64,000 bases of DNA from NCBI GenBank assembly GCA_024867545.1, contig JANFNE010000030.1, forward strand, positions 744,001-808,000. The letters run 5' to 3'. The notes beneath the pieces were generated by a model, which had not been told where the DNA came from, did no database searches, and saw nothing but the letters and a program-made list of their open reading frames with translations. Both the position numbers and the translations under genes were made by a program. The number at the start of each line of letters is the position of its first letter. Within the stretch, counting starts at the first letter, position 1. This DNA is from Phytopythium helicoides (Eukaryota; Oomycota; Peronosporomycetes; Pythiales; Pythiaceae). This document shows positions 1 to 12,400 of the stretch, one piece after another.

Positions 1-135
1 ACTTCTACGACCTTGGGTCAAATACCTTATAAACTACTAGCCTTTCTCTCTCTCTACATGGGGGAACGCGACCAACATGAACTGCTAGGCGGCTTGGGCT
101 CTCCCGATCGAGCTCCAGAAGCCTTGTGCTTGAGC

Positions 136-861
136 TCACATGGAGCCGTAGACGGCGCGGAAGGGACCAGCGACGCCCTCCTCGGCGACGCGAAAGTGCT
201 GCGTGCAGAGGCCTTTTCGGCGCGCCTTCTTCTCACAGCCGGCCATGGAGCAGATCTTGCCGCCGCCGTGCTTGATGCAGTAGCCGTTGCCGCGGTCCTT
301 GCTGGAGCACCCGTCCTCCTTGCAGAGGCGCTTGCCGCCGTGCGAGTGGCACAAGTTGTTGCGCTGCGAGACGCGCTCGCAGCCCTCGACCTTGCAGTAC
401 TTGGACGCGCGGCTGCGGTGCGGCTGGTGGTGGTGGTGGGTAGTGGTGGTCGTGGATGTAGCGATGCTGCTGGTGGTGGACGAGGCCGGCGAGCCAATGC
501 GGCGCGTCATGGGCGAGTAGACCCGCTCCGGAGACGACGCCTCGGCCCACGAGCGCTTGCGGGTCGACTGCATCTGCTGGAAAGCGAGCTCCTGGTGGCT
601 CTGCGACTGGAACGACGGGTAGGCCAGCGGGATGAGCGGCGTGGCGCGCGGCAGCACCGGCGAGCGGCTCAGCGGGCTGATGACGGCACGCAGCGACGGC
701 ATGGGACCTCCGGGGCTACGCTGCACTGGCGACTGGTTGTGGGTCGGCGACGCGGCACCGCCGCCCACCTGCATCTGCTTGAGCAGCCCCTCGAGCGACG
801 GCAGCTTGGGGTGGATGTGGATCGGCGGCAGCAGCGACGGAGACAGCTCGGCCACGGGCAT
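136..861 (-). CDS. WRKY19-like triple zinc-finger protein
   Basis: A 241-residue, single-exon protein that starts at an ATG. Three tandem fingers of the form CxxxxC-x9-CxxH followed by GG occupy residues about 156-174, 180-198 and 204-222 (for example CKVEGCERVSQRNNLCHSHGG minus its last residue). Databases usually label this oomycete family 'WRKY transcription factor 19-like', although the WRKYGQK motif is absent here. The first 150 residues are low complexity, rich in Ser, Pro and Gln, with a Thr/His run near 136-146, which suits a disordered region. A nuclear nucleic-acid-binding role is inferred from the finger family, not shown. Three paralogues with the same finger type lie at 14.5-22.6 kb on the same strand, but those have introns and this gene does not. 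The upstream DNA holds repeated copies of TACGGTAC. Confidence 0.8.
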   Translation of the reverse strand: MPVAELSPSLLPPIHIHPKLPSLEGLLKQMQVGGGAASPTHNQSPVQRSPGGPMPSLRAVISPLSRSPVLPRATPLIPLAYPSFQSQSHQELAFQQMQSTRKRSWAEASSPERVYSPMTRRIGSPASSTTSSIATSTTTTTHHHHQPHRSRASKYCKVEGCERVSQRNNLCHSHGGKRLCKEDGCSSKDRGNGYCIKHGGGKICSMAGCEKKARRKGLCTQHFRVAEEGVAGPFRAVYGSM

Positions 862-880
862 CGCGACGGATCAAATAATG

Positions 881-1906
881 TACGGTACGGAAGGCAGGCT
901 TAGCGACCTGTGAGGCACGGCGAAACTTGGGGAATGACTCGCCTCGAGCCCGCGGCGGCGCGACTCGCGAGCCGCCGCTGGCTCGCAGTCTACGGTACCA
1001 TGCGCTTACGGCCCCGCAGCGCGGGTTGAGTGTTGGCGAGTGCGAAAACATCGACGCGCCGATTACGCCAGAGCCGACAATGTACGGTACACAGCGATCG
1101 ACGCACGCCAGTCGAGGCATACTACAGCCAAGATGTTTGCACCGCGCTGCAACCGCCGCGCGCGAGAAGAGCCAATCACAAGGCAGCTGCTGATGCGCCT
1201 CGAACTGGGACACGACGGGAATCTACGGTACGAACTCGGCGCCGTAAACCAGTACGCTGCCATGTGGTACCGCGCGGGATGGTCCTTTGTCAATAGTGAA
1301 AGCCCCTAGCAACACCTTAATCGAGCGGGAGCTGCGACCTCAAGTACTGCTTTGCAGTTAGGAGGGAGATCTACCGAGCACTGCAGTTCAATATGCACCG
1401 CCTCAGGTGAGCCACTGCCTTCAAACACTACTACAAGGCGGTGGTGCTGCGGCGGCATTCAAACACCAAGTGAAAAAAAAATCATAGCCCAAGTGGACAG
1501 CCAGCCAGCACCGCCCACTGACCAGCGTCTCCAAAGGGAAATTTTTTGCGTTCGTGTTATCCAACAAACCGCCTTCCGCACGGCGTCCGAGAGATGCCAA
1601 GCAGCATGCCGCGAGTCGCAGGCAGGGCACAGCCGGATTTATGCCCGAGGCGCAGGGAGCGTCAGCAATGCTCGCGAAGCGCGCTTGCAGCCGTTCGTTC
1701 GCGACGCGTATTGGAGGCGGCGGTGCGACACGCATCGTACAGTAGTAAACGGCATGCCGAGGTTTACGCACTGGATTCGCATTGCGTGTACAGGCGTATT
1801 CCTTACAAAATCCAAGTGAAACGCGGGACGCCATACAAAAAGCCAGTCACATTGCTGATTGCGCTCCTCGCGCAAGAAGGGTGGGACGTGCCAAAATCTA
1901 CGGTAC
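881..1906. promoter_or_regulatory. five copies of TACGGTAC upstream of the zinc-finger gene
   Basis: The octamer TACGGTAC occurs at 881-888, 991-998, 1083-1090, 1224-1231 and 1899-1906, all in the same orientation. Related TACGGT words occur near 2010 and 2516. A given octamer is expected about once per 65 kb on one strand. The cluster lies upstream of the minus-strand zinc-finger gene that starts at 861, so a cis-regulatory role is possible but is only inference. Confidence 0.4.
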
Positions 1907-4368
1907 ACGCGCGCTTACAGTCACGCATTGCGGTGCGGATTACGGTGCCTGGGCGGTGGTGACGGCACCTCCCGTGGGCGGAACAAGATGCGCACTAGAC
2001 TGCTGAAACGTACGGTTCGCCGGCATGTGGTGGAGCACCACAGTTGTCCGACGAGATCACTCCGCTGCTGGGGGCGACGCCACCTCGTATTCATGCGTGG
2101 GCACCACCACACGCCGATTGACACCACTTGGTCCTGCAATCGCCGTCCCACCAAGCGATCTCGCTCGCCATCCACTCGCACCAAGGCGTTTAGCATCGAT
2201 CTCCGCGCCAGGTCGATTGCGATTCTCTTACGGATCGTGAATCCCGCTATAGCTTCGATATCGAGGCGACGAGTTCGAACGGCAGCTGTCGTACAAACGT
2301 TCAAGAGAGCGGTGGCAGCAGCGACCGCATGCATGGGTTTGCGATCGACCCAAGTCCCCACAACATTGTTGGTCAACCTTTTGGCCCGACGGAAAGTAGT
2401 GTACGATTCCTGCCTCCTCAATGCAAAGCCTTCCCTTTCCGCGAGAGCAGGCAGTGCGCTGAAGGCACAAAGATATGACCGATCATCGACTCGACTATTG
2501 TAGCACCAATCGATGCGGTACGGTCCTTGCAGAGTACTCGATGCAAATCGCCAGGAAACCTGGTAGGGTGACGATGGAGATATTCTCAGCCGGTTCTGAG
2601 CGATAGAGTGATCGTGGTGCTTGGATACCCTTCGACGCAGGAGTTCAAGATCACACCCTCTTTTTCACTCGCACCGAAACACCACAGTGTTCACGCACGT
2701 ATCCAACAGCGAGGGAATCCTAGCCTGGTCGCATGCGAACCTTTTCGTGCATGTTGTACTAGTCGCCGTCACAGACACACCGCCGCGGATTCGAGACCGC
2801 ATGAACAACCTCGTCACGCATCACGCGCGGGAGGTGATTTTGCGTGTCATTGGGGCTGGTCCAACAGTATCTGTCTGTCGGTGCAGCCAAGCACTTGATC
2901 AATAGAGCATAGAGCTGGTTCGCATGACCGTGGCACTGGGGCTGGCTGGTCCGTGAGGCAGGCTGCGTCGGCACGAGGCCTACGATCGTGATAGCGAATA
3001 GCGACATGCTGTGAGATACCGATACTGTATGGTGGCGGCCAAGGATTTGCTTCGCGGCGCAAGCTCTTCAAGCTGAGACGATGGATGAGGATGACGTTCG
3101 TCCCAGCCCAGAGACGCTCGCCCCAGCCCAGAGTCACTCTCTCAGACAGCTGTGGCGCATTTCTTTCTTTCTACAACAATACCCGAGTTGAGGACTCTGT
3201 GCTGCGTCTACAGGCTCTTCGATTCGTGGGTCAGTAGCAACGAATATCGACGCTAGTTCTGCCACCACCGAGTGGTTTGAGCACAGCAAGTTCTACTGTG
3301 TATCGAATTTGAGTGCTGTGGTCATGGATTGATCGCTTGTCCGCGGCTTCCTTCACCCGTGGGGCGAGAACCTGCCTCTTGGCCAGCAACTGGAGCGCAG
3401 GCGGCTATCACGGACTTTACTAAAATGGGTCAGAAAACCGAGCAAGCGCTTACCGTCGAGCATCTCAAGTCGCTGCGAGCACTCGACTTGAATGCTGCAG
3501 ATCAAAGCTAACACGGCGACCACAACGGAGCAAGCTCAGGAACTGAGTCAACGAAAGCTCATCCCACCGGCGTTCACTTCAACGCTTGTCCAAAGCAGCC
3601 TTGCGGAAATCCAGCTCATTCGTGTGCACAGAGCGTTCATGTGATTTGTGTGAGACATCACCAGATTGATGTGGGACACACGGTGGACGACTGCGTCAAC
3701 ACGCCAGCCTTGTGGTAATCGTGGCGGGCCGCGTCAACAGCGCCCGCAAGCATTCCGTCTGAAGGAGGCGCTGGTGGTCGTTGAGCCTCTACGAGTGCAG
3801 TCGGCAGGGCCTTTCGAAGACCGAGGCAAATCCTCATGAGGCAGTGGTTGACAAGCGAATCTTGGCTCCCCCCCGCTTTTTCCGGTGAGCAATCAACCCA
3901 TTGTGGTGGCGTCCCGCCGGCGGTCTGCTCTCGACCAATCCGGCGCGCGTGTACGTCACTGTTTCGTTTCAATGGCTACAAAACGTCATCATTTCAACGG
4001 TGGAACGCCAATCAATCCCCAAGCAGCATCAACTTGGGTCTGGTGCGTCCGGCGCTGACGCCGAGGATTTGACTTGAAACTGGTATGCTCTGTAAACGAC
4101 TTGGTTGAAGTAATCCTAGTCGGTAGAGCCAGGTTTTACAAAACTGGAGCGGTTCCGTAACAAAAGGCATGAGTTGTCGTTGCGATGTCAGCTCCTGTAA
4201 TAGAGCGATGAGTAGATTCCAACCGTGTTTTGCAATCCGCACGAGCGGATCCGCCGTCCGCTCTGGCGGATCCACTCAGAGGACGCGAGTGCCCACCGTC
4301 CCCCACCGTCCACCCCCCAGCCAACGGTCGAGTCGACACGGACAGAGCTCAAGTCGCCGCGGTCCCCC
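1907..4368. other. gene-free stretch before G6PD
   Basis: Six-frame reading shows only short, compositionally random open frames, with no recognisable domain. No tRNA, simple repeat or transposon end was recognised. The last few hundred bases before 4369 presumably include the promoter of the G6PD gene, but no clear initiator or box is claimed. Confidence 0.4.
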
Positions 4369-5065
4369 ATGATCTCCCAGCTGCGCCGACGCTTCCTGGG
4401 GCTTCGCATTAAGAAAGACGCCGAGTTGGACGCAAAGATCAACATGAGCCTGTCGTCTTCCCGCAGCAGCAGCAGCAGCCACGTCGCCGAGCCCGCGGCC
4501 GTCGCGGACGAGCGCAACGCGTGCGAGTTCCTCGAGTCGTCGCTCACCATTTTCGTCGTCGGCGCGTCGGGGGACCTGGCCAAGAAGAAGACGTACCCGT
4601 CGCTCTTCGACCTCTTCCTCGCGGGCTACCTGCCCGAGCACGTCATCATCGTGGGCTACGCGCGCTCGGCCAAGTCGGACGCCGACTTCCGCGCGCAGAT
4701 CGCGCCCTTCCTCAAGCGCAAGAGCTCGGCGCACTTTGCCGACGACTTTGACTTTGAGGCGCGCAAGCAGGCCTTCCTCGACAAGCTGCTCTACCGGAGC
4801 GGCAAGTACGACTCGGCGGAGGACGTGGCCGCCGTCAGCGCCGAGATGGAGCAGCTTGAGAGGGCCACGGGCCTTCCGGCGTTCAACCGACTCTTCTACT
4901 TTGCCATCCCGCCAAGCGTCTTCGTGCCCATCGGCACGAGCATCAAGAAGGCCGCGCTGTCCACCACGGGCTGGAACCGCCTCATCGTCGAGAAGCCCTT
5001 CGGCCACGACCTCGACTCGTTCAACGAGCTCTCGCGCGACATGAGCGCGCTATACTCGGAGGACG

Positions 5066-5099
<34 letters not shown>

Positions 5100-6063
5100 G
5101 ATGGTGCAGAACCTGCTCATCCTGCGCTTCGCCAACGCCATCTTCGAGCCCATCTGGAACCGAAACTACATCTCGAGCGTCATCATCACCTTCAAGGAGG
5201 ACATTGGCACGCAGGGACGCGGCGGATACTTTGACAACTACGGCATCGTGCGCGACGTCATGCAGAACCACCTGCTGCAGGTGCTCTCGCTCATCGCCAT
5301 GGAGCCGCCCGTGCTCGCCGCCGGCAAGGACTACTCCAACTACATCCGCGACGAGAAGGTCAAGGTGCTCAACTGCATCGAGCCCATCAAGCTCGAGAAC
5401 ACGGTGCTCGGACAGTACGTCGGCAACCCGGACGTCAACGAGCCCGGCTACCTCGAGGACCCGACGGTGCCCAAGGGATCCGTCACGCCCACGTTCGCGA
5501 CCTGCGTCATGTACGTCAACAACGCGCGCTGGGACGGCGTGCCGTTCATCATGAAGGCCGGCAAGGCGCTGAATGAGCGCAAGGGCGAGATCCGCATCCA
5601 GTTCCGCCCGCCGCCGGGTGCCTCGCACATGTTCCCGGGCGTGCACATCCCCGTGCAGGAGCTCGTTGTGCGCCTGCAGCCCGACGAGGCCGTGTACATG
5701 AAGATGAACGTCAAGAGCCCCGGTCTGCAGACGCAGGCCATCTCGAGCGAGCTCGACCTGTCGTACGCGCAGCGCTACGAGAACGCCGAGGTGCCGGACG
5801 CCTACACGCGCCTCATCCTCGACGTGCTGCGCGGCAAGCAGGCCGCGTTCGTGCGCGATGACGAGCTGCGCGCGGCCTGGAAGCTCTTCACGCCGCTGCT
5901 CAACGAGATTGAGAACAACAAGGTGCAGCCGCTGCCGTACGTGTTCGGCTCGCGCGGCCCGCGCGAGAGTGACGAGCTCACGCGCAAGGTCGGCTTCCAG
6001 TACCACCAGGGTGCCTACAAGTGGAAGGCTCCTTCGGCCTCGCGCTCCAACAGCGCGCTCTAG
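4369..6063 (+). CDS. G6PD: glucose-6-phosphate 1-dehydrogenase
   Basis: A 564-residue single-exon enzyme that oxidises glucose 6-phosphate to 6-phosphogluconolactone with NADP+, the first step of the oxidative pentose phosphate pathway. The NADP-binding motif GASGDLA is at residues 65-71, EKPFGHD is near 208-214, and the catalytic signature DHYLGKE is at 238-244 (His239 would be the general base). The C-terminal domain is complete and ends close to the stop. Length matches eukaryotic G6PDs with a short N-terminal extension. The open frame reaches back to 4225, but the first in-frame ATG is at 4369; a second in-frame ATG at 4444 precedes a Ser-rich stretch and could also be used. No clear organelle-targeting peptide is seen, so a cytosolic location is inferred. 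A CA repeat follows the stop. Confidence 0.95.
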
Positions 6064-6130
6064 GCGACCCCAGCTTTACTCCCTCGCGTCGGCGACGCAG
6101 CATGTTTTCGTTTATCGTGAGCTCCCCAGG

Positions 6131-6148
6131 CACACACACACACACACA
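6131..6148. repeat. (CA)9 microsatellite
   Basis: Uninterrupted CA dinucleotides about 70 bases after the G6PD stop codon, probably within its 3' UTR or the short intergenic region before the convergent lectin-like gene. Confidence 0.9.
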
Positions 6149-6441
6149 AGTAGCTTTACCGTATGAATGAACGAACCCGCCTTGGCGAGCGAGCATTCCG
6201 TGTACATTGTGCAGATGGCTATCGATCTAACACGAATCATTTGCCGGCTTCCTCCGCTTGCACTCGAGTCGGAAACTTGCATGGAGGGCAAGAAGAACCT
6301 CGCTGGTATCGGATGTGTTCACGCGAATCCCAGCAAAGCCATTGACGCTCGCAATGTGATTTTGAGTTCTTACGGTTTGACGCAAGATGCAGAATATGAA
6401 AACGGATACGCACTAGCTACGGACTAGCGACTGGAGTCTCC

Positions 6442-9400
6442 TCAGCTCGCCATGCACTCGTCGCTCACCCACTTGGTCGCGTCCGCGAAGGTGTCGGTCG
6501 AGTTGCTCACGTTGCTGCCATCCGCAAAGCCGAACTTCTCGGCGGCCTCGTGGACGCACTCCTCAAGCTTCTCCTCGTTCTCGGCGTTCTGCTGCGCACG
6601 CAAGTGGGCGGCCGCAGCGTCGCCAAAGAGCTGGTCGCGTTGGTTGGCGAAGAAGCTCTTGATCTCGTAGTAGAACTCGAGCTTGGACATGTACAGCCGG
6701 TCGATGTCGGCGCTCGAGTCGTTCACCAGCGGCTTGACGTCCGGAAGCTTCTTGACGTCGTCCTGTGTTAGCGGCGCGGACGTAGGGTTCACCTTCTCGA
6801 CGTCGGCGTTGCCGGCAGCGCAATGCTCGTACATCCAGCGCACCAGCACGTGATACTCGTCGGGGGAAACGGACTGCTTGGCGAGAAGTTCAAGCCCAGT
6901 CGAGACGCACTTGATCGTGCGATCATACTTGTACACTGTGACAGCGTACTGCTCCTCGGCACGGGCCTTGATGCCCGACAGATACGTGAAGATCTCTCGG
7001 GAGTGATGTCACTCGAGTTGTCGGCGTCCACAGCGTCGACGGTCGCGTGCGACGGCGCCAACAGGTTCCAGTCGCTCGCGTTCACGAATCCAACCGCCGG
7101 GTGGCCAGCGTCGAAGATGGTCATGTTGAACGTTGCGTTCTTCACGTCCGGGTCGACGGGTTGTGCCGGTACGTCCTGAGGAGCAATGATGGACACCACG
7201 GGTCCGGGTGTTTCCACCGGTGCATCTGTCGAGCTCGTGGAGGTCGAGTTGGTCCAGTCCACGCCATTATCGACGCTGCTGTCCCCGCCGCTGCTTGAAG
7301 CCGCGCCAGTGGTTGTGATGTGGTCGATATCCATGGGGAGCCCCGAATCGATGACATCCTTTGTCGAGTTATCATCGACTGGAGTTGACGCGACATCACC
7401 AGGGACTGGTGTTGGGTCGGTGGGCTCAAAGTCGTCGCTGTTGTCCGTGGCTGCGGCATCAGCATTTCCGCTTGAGGGAGTCTGGTCGATTCCAATCGAG
7501 GGAGTAGTATCAATGCTGATCGGGGTGTAGTCCACGGGCGTTGACGTTACATCACTTGGAACAGCAGTCGGGTTCGTTGGCTCGAAGTTGTCACTGTTAT
7601 CGGTCGTTGTTGCGCCAGCATCCGTGCTCGACGGCGTGCTGTCAATGAAACCGGTCGATGGAGTGGTATCAATTGAACTGGTCGATGGAGTGTTGTCAAT
7701 GGAGCCGGTCGTAGGAGTCTGATCAGCGATGCCATTCGAAGGAGTGTTGTCAATGTCAGTCGAAGAAGGTTCGTCAACGACTCCAGTCGAAGGAGTATTG
7801 TCGATGACATTCGAAGGAGGCTCATCGATATATCCAGTCGACGGAGTTTCGTCAACGATGACAGGCGACGGAGTGTTGTCAGTGGTGCCAGTCGAGGCAC
7901 CATTGTCAATCGTGCCAGTCGAGGGAGTCTGGTCGACCGATCCGTTCGACGGAGTCTGATCGATGGATCCGCTCGACGGCGTGCCCGAAGAACCTGAACC
8001 AGCGGTATCGATCGGCGGAAGTTTGTCGATATCCCCGACCGGGTTGAGTGGCTGGAAGACATTCGTAGGAGGGAGTCCTGGAGCCTGGGTAACCTCTGCG
8101 GGGGCAGTGGTGGCAGGAGCCTCTGTCGTTGGCGGAGGAGTCGGGAGAGGAGCTGGAGTGAGCTTGGGCAGCGGAGTCACGAGAACAGGCTCAAAGTGCT
8201 GGTTCGGGTTGTACTGGTCGCAGTACCAGAGCAGCACACGCTTGGAAGCGCGCTCGTAGCAGCCGCCATCGTCAATGCACAGGTTGGCTTTGTTGGGGTT
8301 GCGGAACATCATAGTCGTCGGATCATACACAAAGTCTTGGTTCTTGTTGTTGACATCGCAGTACCAGAGCACGAAGCGAGACGTCGCAGCCCACCAGCCG
8401 CCACCGTCATCCATGCACAAGTTCTTCTTGACGTTTCGAATGCGCTTCGTCGCAGCATCCCACTGGAATACTTGGTTCGGGTTGTTGACGTCGCAATCCC
8501 ACAGCAAGAACTGAGACGAAGCAGCCGTCTGTCCGTTGCCGTCATCGATACACAGGTTGCTCTTGCCACCGACGCGCAGGATAAACGGAGCACCACTGTA
8601 AACAGCATCGAGGGTTCGCTTTTGTGTTGAAGCGAGCTCCGCACGGTCGAGGATCTCAAAGTGCTGGTTCGGGTTGTTTTCATCGCAGTTCCAGAGCACG
8701 AACTTGGTAGCTCCAGGGTACGTGCCGCCACCATCGTCCAAGCACAGGTTAGGCTTGGTCGGGTTTGTGAACATGAGAGTGCTGTCATCGAACACGAAGC
8801 GCTGGTTACCGTCGCCCTCGTAGCAGTCGCCCATAATCACGTTCGAGCCAGCAGCCGTCTTGGAGCCACCATCGTTGATGCACAGGTTGTCTTTGCGCGC
8901 GCTGCGGATCTGGAATGAGGCACTGTCGTAGATGAAGAGTTGATTCGGGTTGCTGGGGTTGCAAGGCTGTGCGCTCAGCGTGGTCTGGCCACTTGTGGTA
9001 CCACCTCCATCGTCCACGCACATGTTGTTCTTGCCACGAATGCGAAGGAGAATCTCCTGACCGGTCTGGAGAATCGGTGGAACGCTAAAGTTGCTCGGTG
9101 GTGGAACAAGCATGAACTCAATGCGCTGGTTCGGGTTGTAGACATCACAGTACCAGAGCAGGAACTGAGTGGCACCAATCCACTGGGCGTTGCCATCATC
9201 CCAACACAAGTTTTTGTTCGGGTTCGTGAGAAGCATCGTCGACGGGTCGTAGACAAAGTCCTGGTTCTTGTTGGTGACATCGCAGTACCAGAGCACGAAA
9301 CGCGTCGAAGCGGCCCCCCATCCTCCGCCGTCATCGATACACAGGTTCTTGCGCTTGCTGCGGAAGCGCTTGGTATCCGTGTCGTAGACAAACACCTGGT

Positions 9401-12400
9401 TCGGGTCGTCAAAGTCGCAAGCAGCTTGAGTAAGCCGCGATGAAGCAGCCGTCTTGCCGCCGCCATCATGGAGACAGTAGTTCTGCTTGCCAGCGATGCG
9501 CATGATGAACTTGGCACCACTGTACACACCATTCAGTGTCTTCTTCTGTTCGGCGGCGTAGTCCGCGCGCTTGAGGATCTCAAAGTGCTGGTTCGGATTG
9601 TTGTTGTCACACGTCCAGAGCACAAACTTGGTCTGACCGGGCTTGGTGCCGCCTCCGTCATCTAGACACAGGTTCTTCTTGACAGGGTTGCTGAACATCA
9701 GCGTGCTATCGTCGAACACAAAACGCTGATTGACGTCGTCTTCGTCACATTCCCACATCTGGGCGTTTGAGCCAGCCGGATCCCATGAGCCACCATCGTT
9801 GATACACAAGTTGTCCTTGCGAGCGGCACGAATCTGGAATGACTTGGCGTCGTAGATGAACATTTGGTTCGGGTTGCTTGGGTTGCAAGGCTGAATCGTC
9901 AGCTTTGAATCACCCTTGTTCATGCCGCCGCCGTCGTCGACGCAGAGATTGTTCTTTCCACGCACGCGAAGCATGATTTCCTCGCCGGTTTGGAGAATAG
10001 GAGGAACATTGTACACACTCGGAGGAGGAACCAACAGAAACTCGATGCGCTGATTCGGGTTGTAGACATCGCAGTACCAGAGAAGGAATCGCGTGGCTCC
10101 GCGTGAAGGAGCGTTGCCGTCGTCCCAGCACAAGTTCTTGTTCGGGTTCTTGAACAACATTGTCGTCGGATCATAGATGAAGTCCTGGTTCTTGTTGTTG
10201 ACATCGCAGTACCAGAGCACAAAGCGAGTTGACGCTGCTCCCCAGCCACCCCCGTCGTCGATGCACAACTTCTTCTTGCGGCTACGGAAGCGCTTGGTTG
10301 CCGCATCGTAAGTGAACACCTGGTTTGGATTGTTGAAGTCGCAGGTCCATGGCGTAAACTGGGATGAAGCAGCAGTCTGTCCGTTACCATCGTCCATACA
10401 CAAGTTGTCCTTGCCAGCGATGCGCATGAGGAACTTGGCGCCGCTGTAGACGGCGTCAATCGTCTTCTTCTGCTCAGCGGCATAGGTGGCGCGATTGAGG
10501 ATCTCAAAGTGCTGGTTCGGATTGTTGTTGTCGCAGTACCAGAGGACAAACTTGGTCTGACCGGGTCTGGTGCCACCGCCGTCGTCAAGACAGAGGTTTT
10601 TCTTCATGGGGTTGCTGAACATGAGCGTATTAGCATCGAAGATAAGCCGATTGTTCACATCGTCCTCGTCGCAGTCCCAAAGCTGCACGTTCGAGCCGGC
10701 CGCGTCCCATGAACCCCCATCGTTGATGCACAAGTTGTCCTTGCGTGCAGAGCGAATCTGATAGGTCCTGTTGTCGTAGATGAACATTTGGTTCGGGTTG
10801 CTTGGGTTGCACGGTTGAATCGTCAGCTTGGCCTCACCCTTATTCGAGCTGCCACCATCATCGACGCAGAGGTTGTTCTTGCCACGCACGCGAAGCATGA
10901 TCTCCTCCCCTGGCATGAGCATTGCTGGGACATCGTACACTTGCTGTGGAACCAGAAGGAACTCAATGCGCTGATTCGGGTTGTAGACATCGCAGTACCA
11001 AAGCAAAAACTGTGTTGCACCACGAGAAGGAGCATTGCCATCGTCCCAGCACAAGTTCTTGTTCGGGTTCTTGAACAACATTGTCGTCGGATCATAGATG
11101 AAGTCCTGGTTCTTGTTGTTGACATCACAGTACCAGAGTACGAACTTGGAGGATGCAGCTCCCCAGCCACCTCCATCATCAATGCAGAGGTTCTTCTTCT
11201 TGCTGCGGAATCTCTTGGTGGCAGCATCGTAGACGAAGACTTGGTTGCGATTATTGAAATCACAGGTCCAGGGAGTGAATTTGGAAGCCGCAGCCGTCTG
11301 TCCATTGCCGTCATCCATGCACAGGTTGTCCTTGCCAGCGATGCGCATGATGAATTTGGCGCCGCTGTAAACAGCATCGAGAGTTGCCTTCTGCTGAGCA
11401 GCGTAATCGGCACGCTTAAGAATCTCAAAGTGCTGGTTAGGATTGTTGTTGTCACACGTCCAGAGCACAAACTTGGTCTGACCGGGCTTGGTGCCGCCTC
11501 CATCGTCCAAGCACAAGTTCTTCTTGACTGGGTTGCTAAACATCAACGTGCTATCGTCGAACACAAAACGCTGGTTGACATCGTCTTCGTCGCAATCCCA
11601 CAATTGCGCATTGGAGCCAGCCGGATCCCATGAGCCACCATCGTTGATACACAAGTTGTTCTTGCGAGCAGCACGAATCTGGTACGTCTTGCTGTCGTAG
11701 ATGAACATTTGGTTCGGGTTGCTTGGGTTGCAAGGTTGAATCGTCAGTTTTGAGTCACCCTTGTTGAGGCCGCCACCGTCATCGACACAGAGGTTGTTCT
11801 TGCCACGCACGCGAAGCATGATCTCCTCACCGGTCTGGAGAACAGGCGGGACGTTGTACACGCTAGGCGGTGGAACAAGCATGAACTCGATGCGCTGATT
11901 CGGATTGAAGACATCGCAGTACCAAAGCAAAAACTGTGTTGCGCCACGAGATGGAGCATTTCCATCATCCCAGCACAAGTTCTTGTTCGGGTTCTTGAAC
12001 AACATCGTCGTCGGATCATAGACGAAGTCCTGGTTCTTGTTGTTGACATCGCAGTACCAGAGCACGAACTTGGTGGATGCAGCTCCCCAGCCACCTCCAT
12101 CATCAATGCAGAGGTTCTTCTTCTTGCTGCGGAATCGCTTGGTGGCAGCATCGTAGACGAAGACTTGGTTGCGATTATTGAAATCGCAGGTCCACGGCGT
12201 AAACTGGGAGGCAGCCGCCGTCTGTCCATTGCCGTCGTCCATGCACAGGTTGTCCTTTCCAGCAATACGCATGATGAATTTGGCACCGCTGTAGACGGCG
12301 TCCAGCGTCTTCTTCTGCTGAGCAGCGTAGTCCGCGCGGTTGAGAATCTCAAAGTGCTGGTTCGGATTGTTGTTGTCGCAGTACCATAGCACAAACTTGG

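Noticed and set aside
13..903. Plus-strand 296-codon frame opposite the first zinc-finger gene
   Set aside because: Starts at TTG, is Ala/Arg-rich with no domain, and is the shadow of the minus-strand gene with clear fingers.
5050..6006. Long minus-strand frame opposite G6PD
   Set aside because: Val/His/Asp-rich translation of the antisense of a GC-rich gene; no domain.
8196..12394. Many frames on both strands within the trefoil gene
   Set aside because: Out-of-frame translations of the same repeats (Ser/Arg/Thr-rich or Val/His-rich); the trefoil frame explains the sequence.
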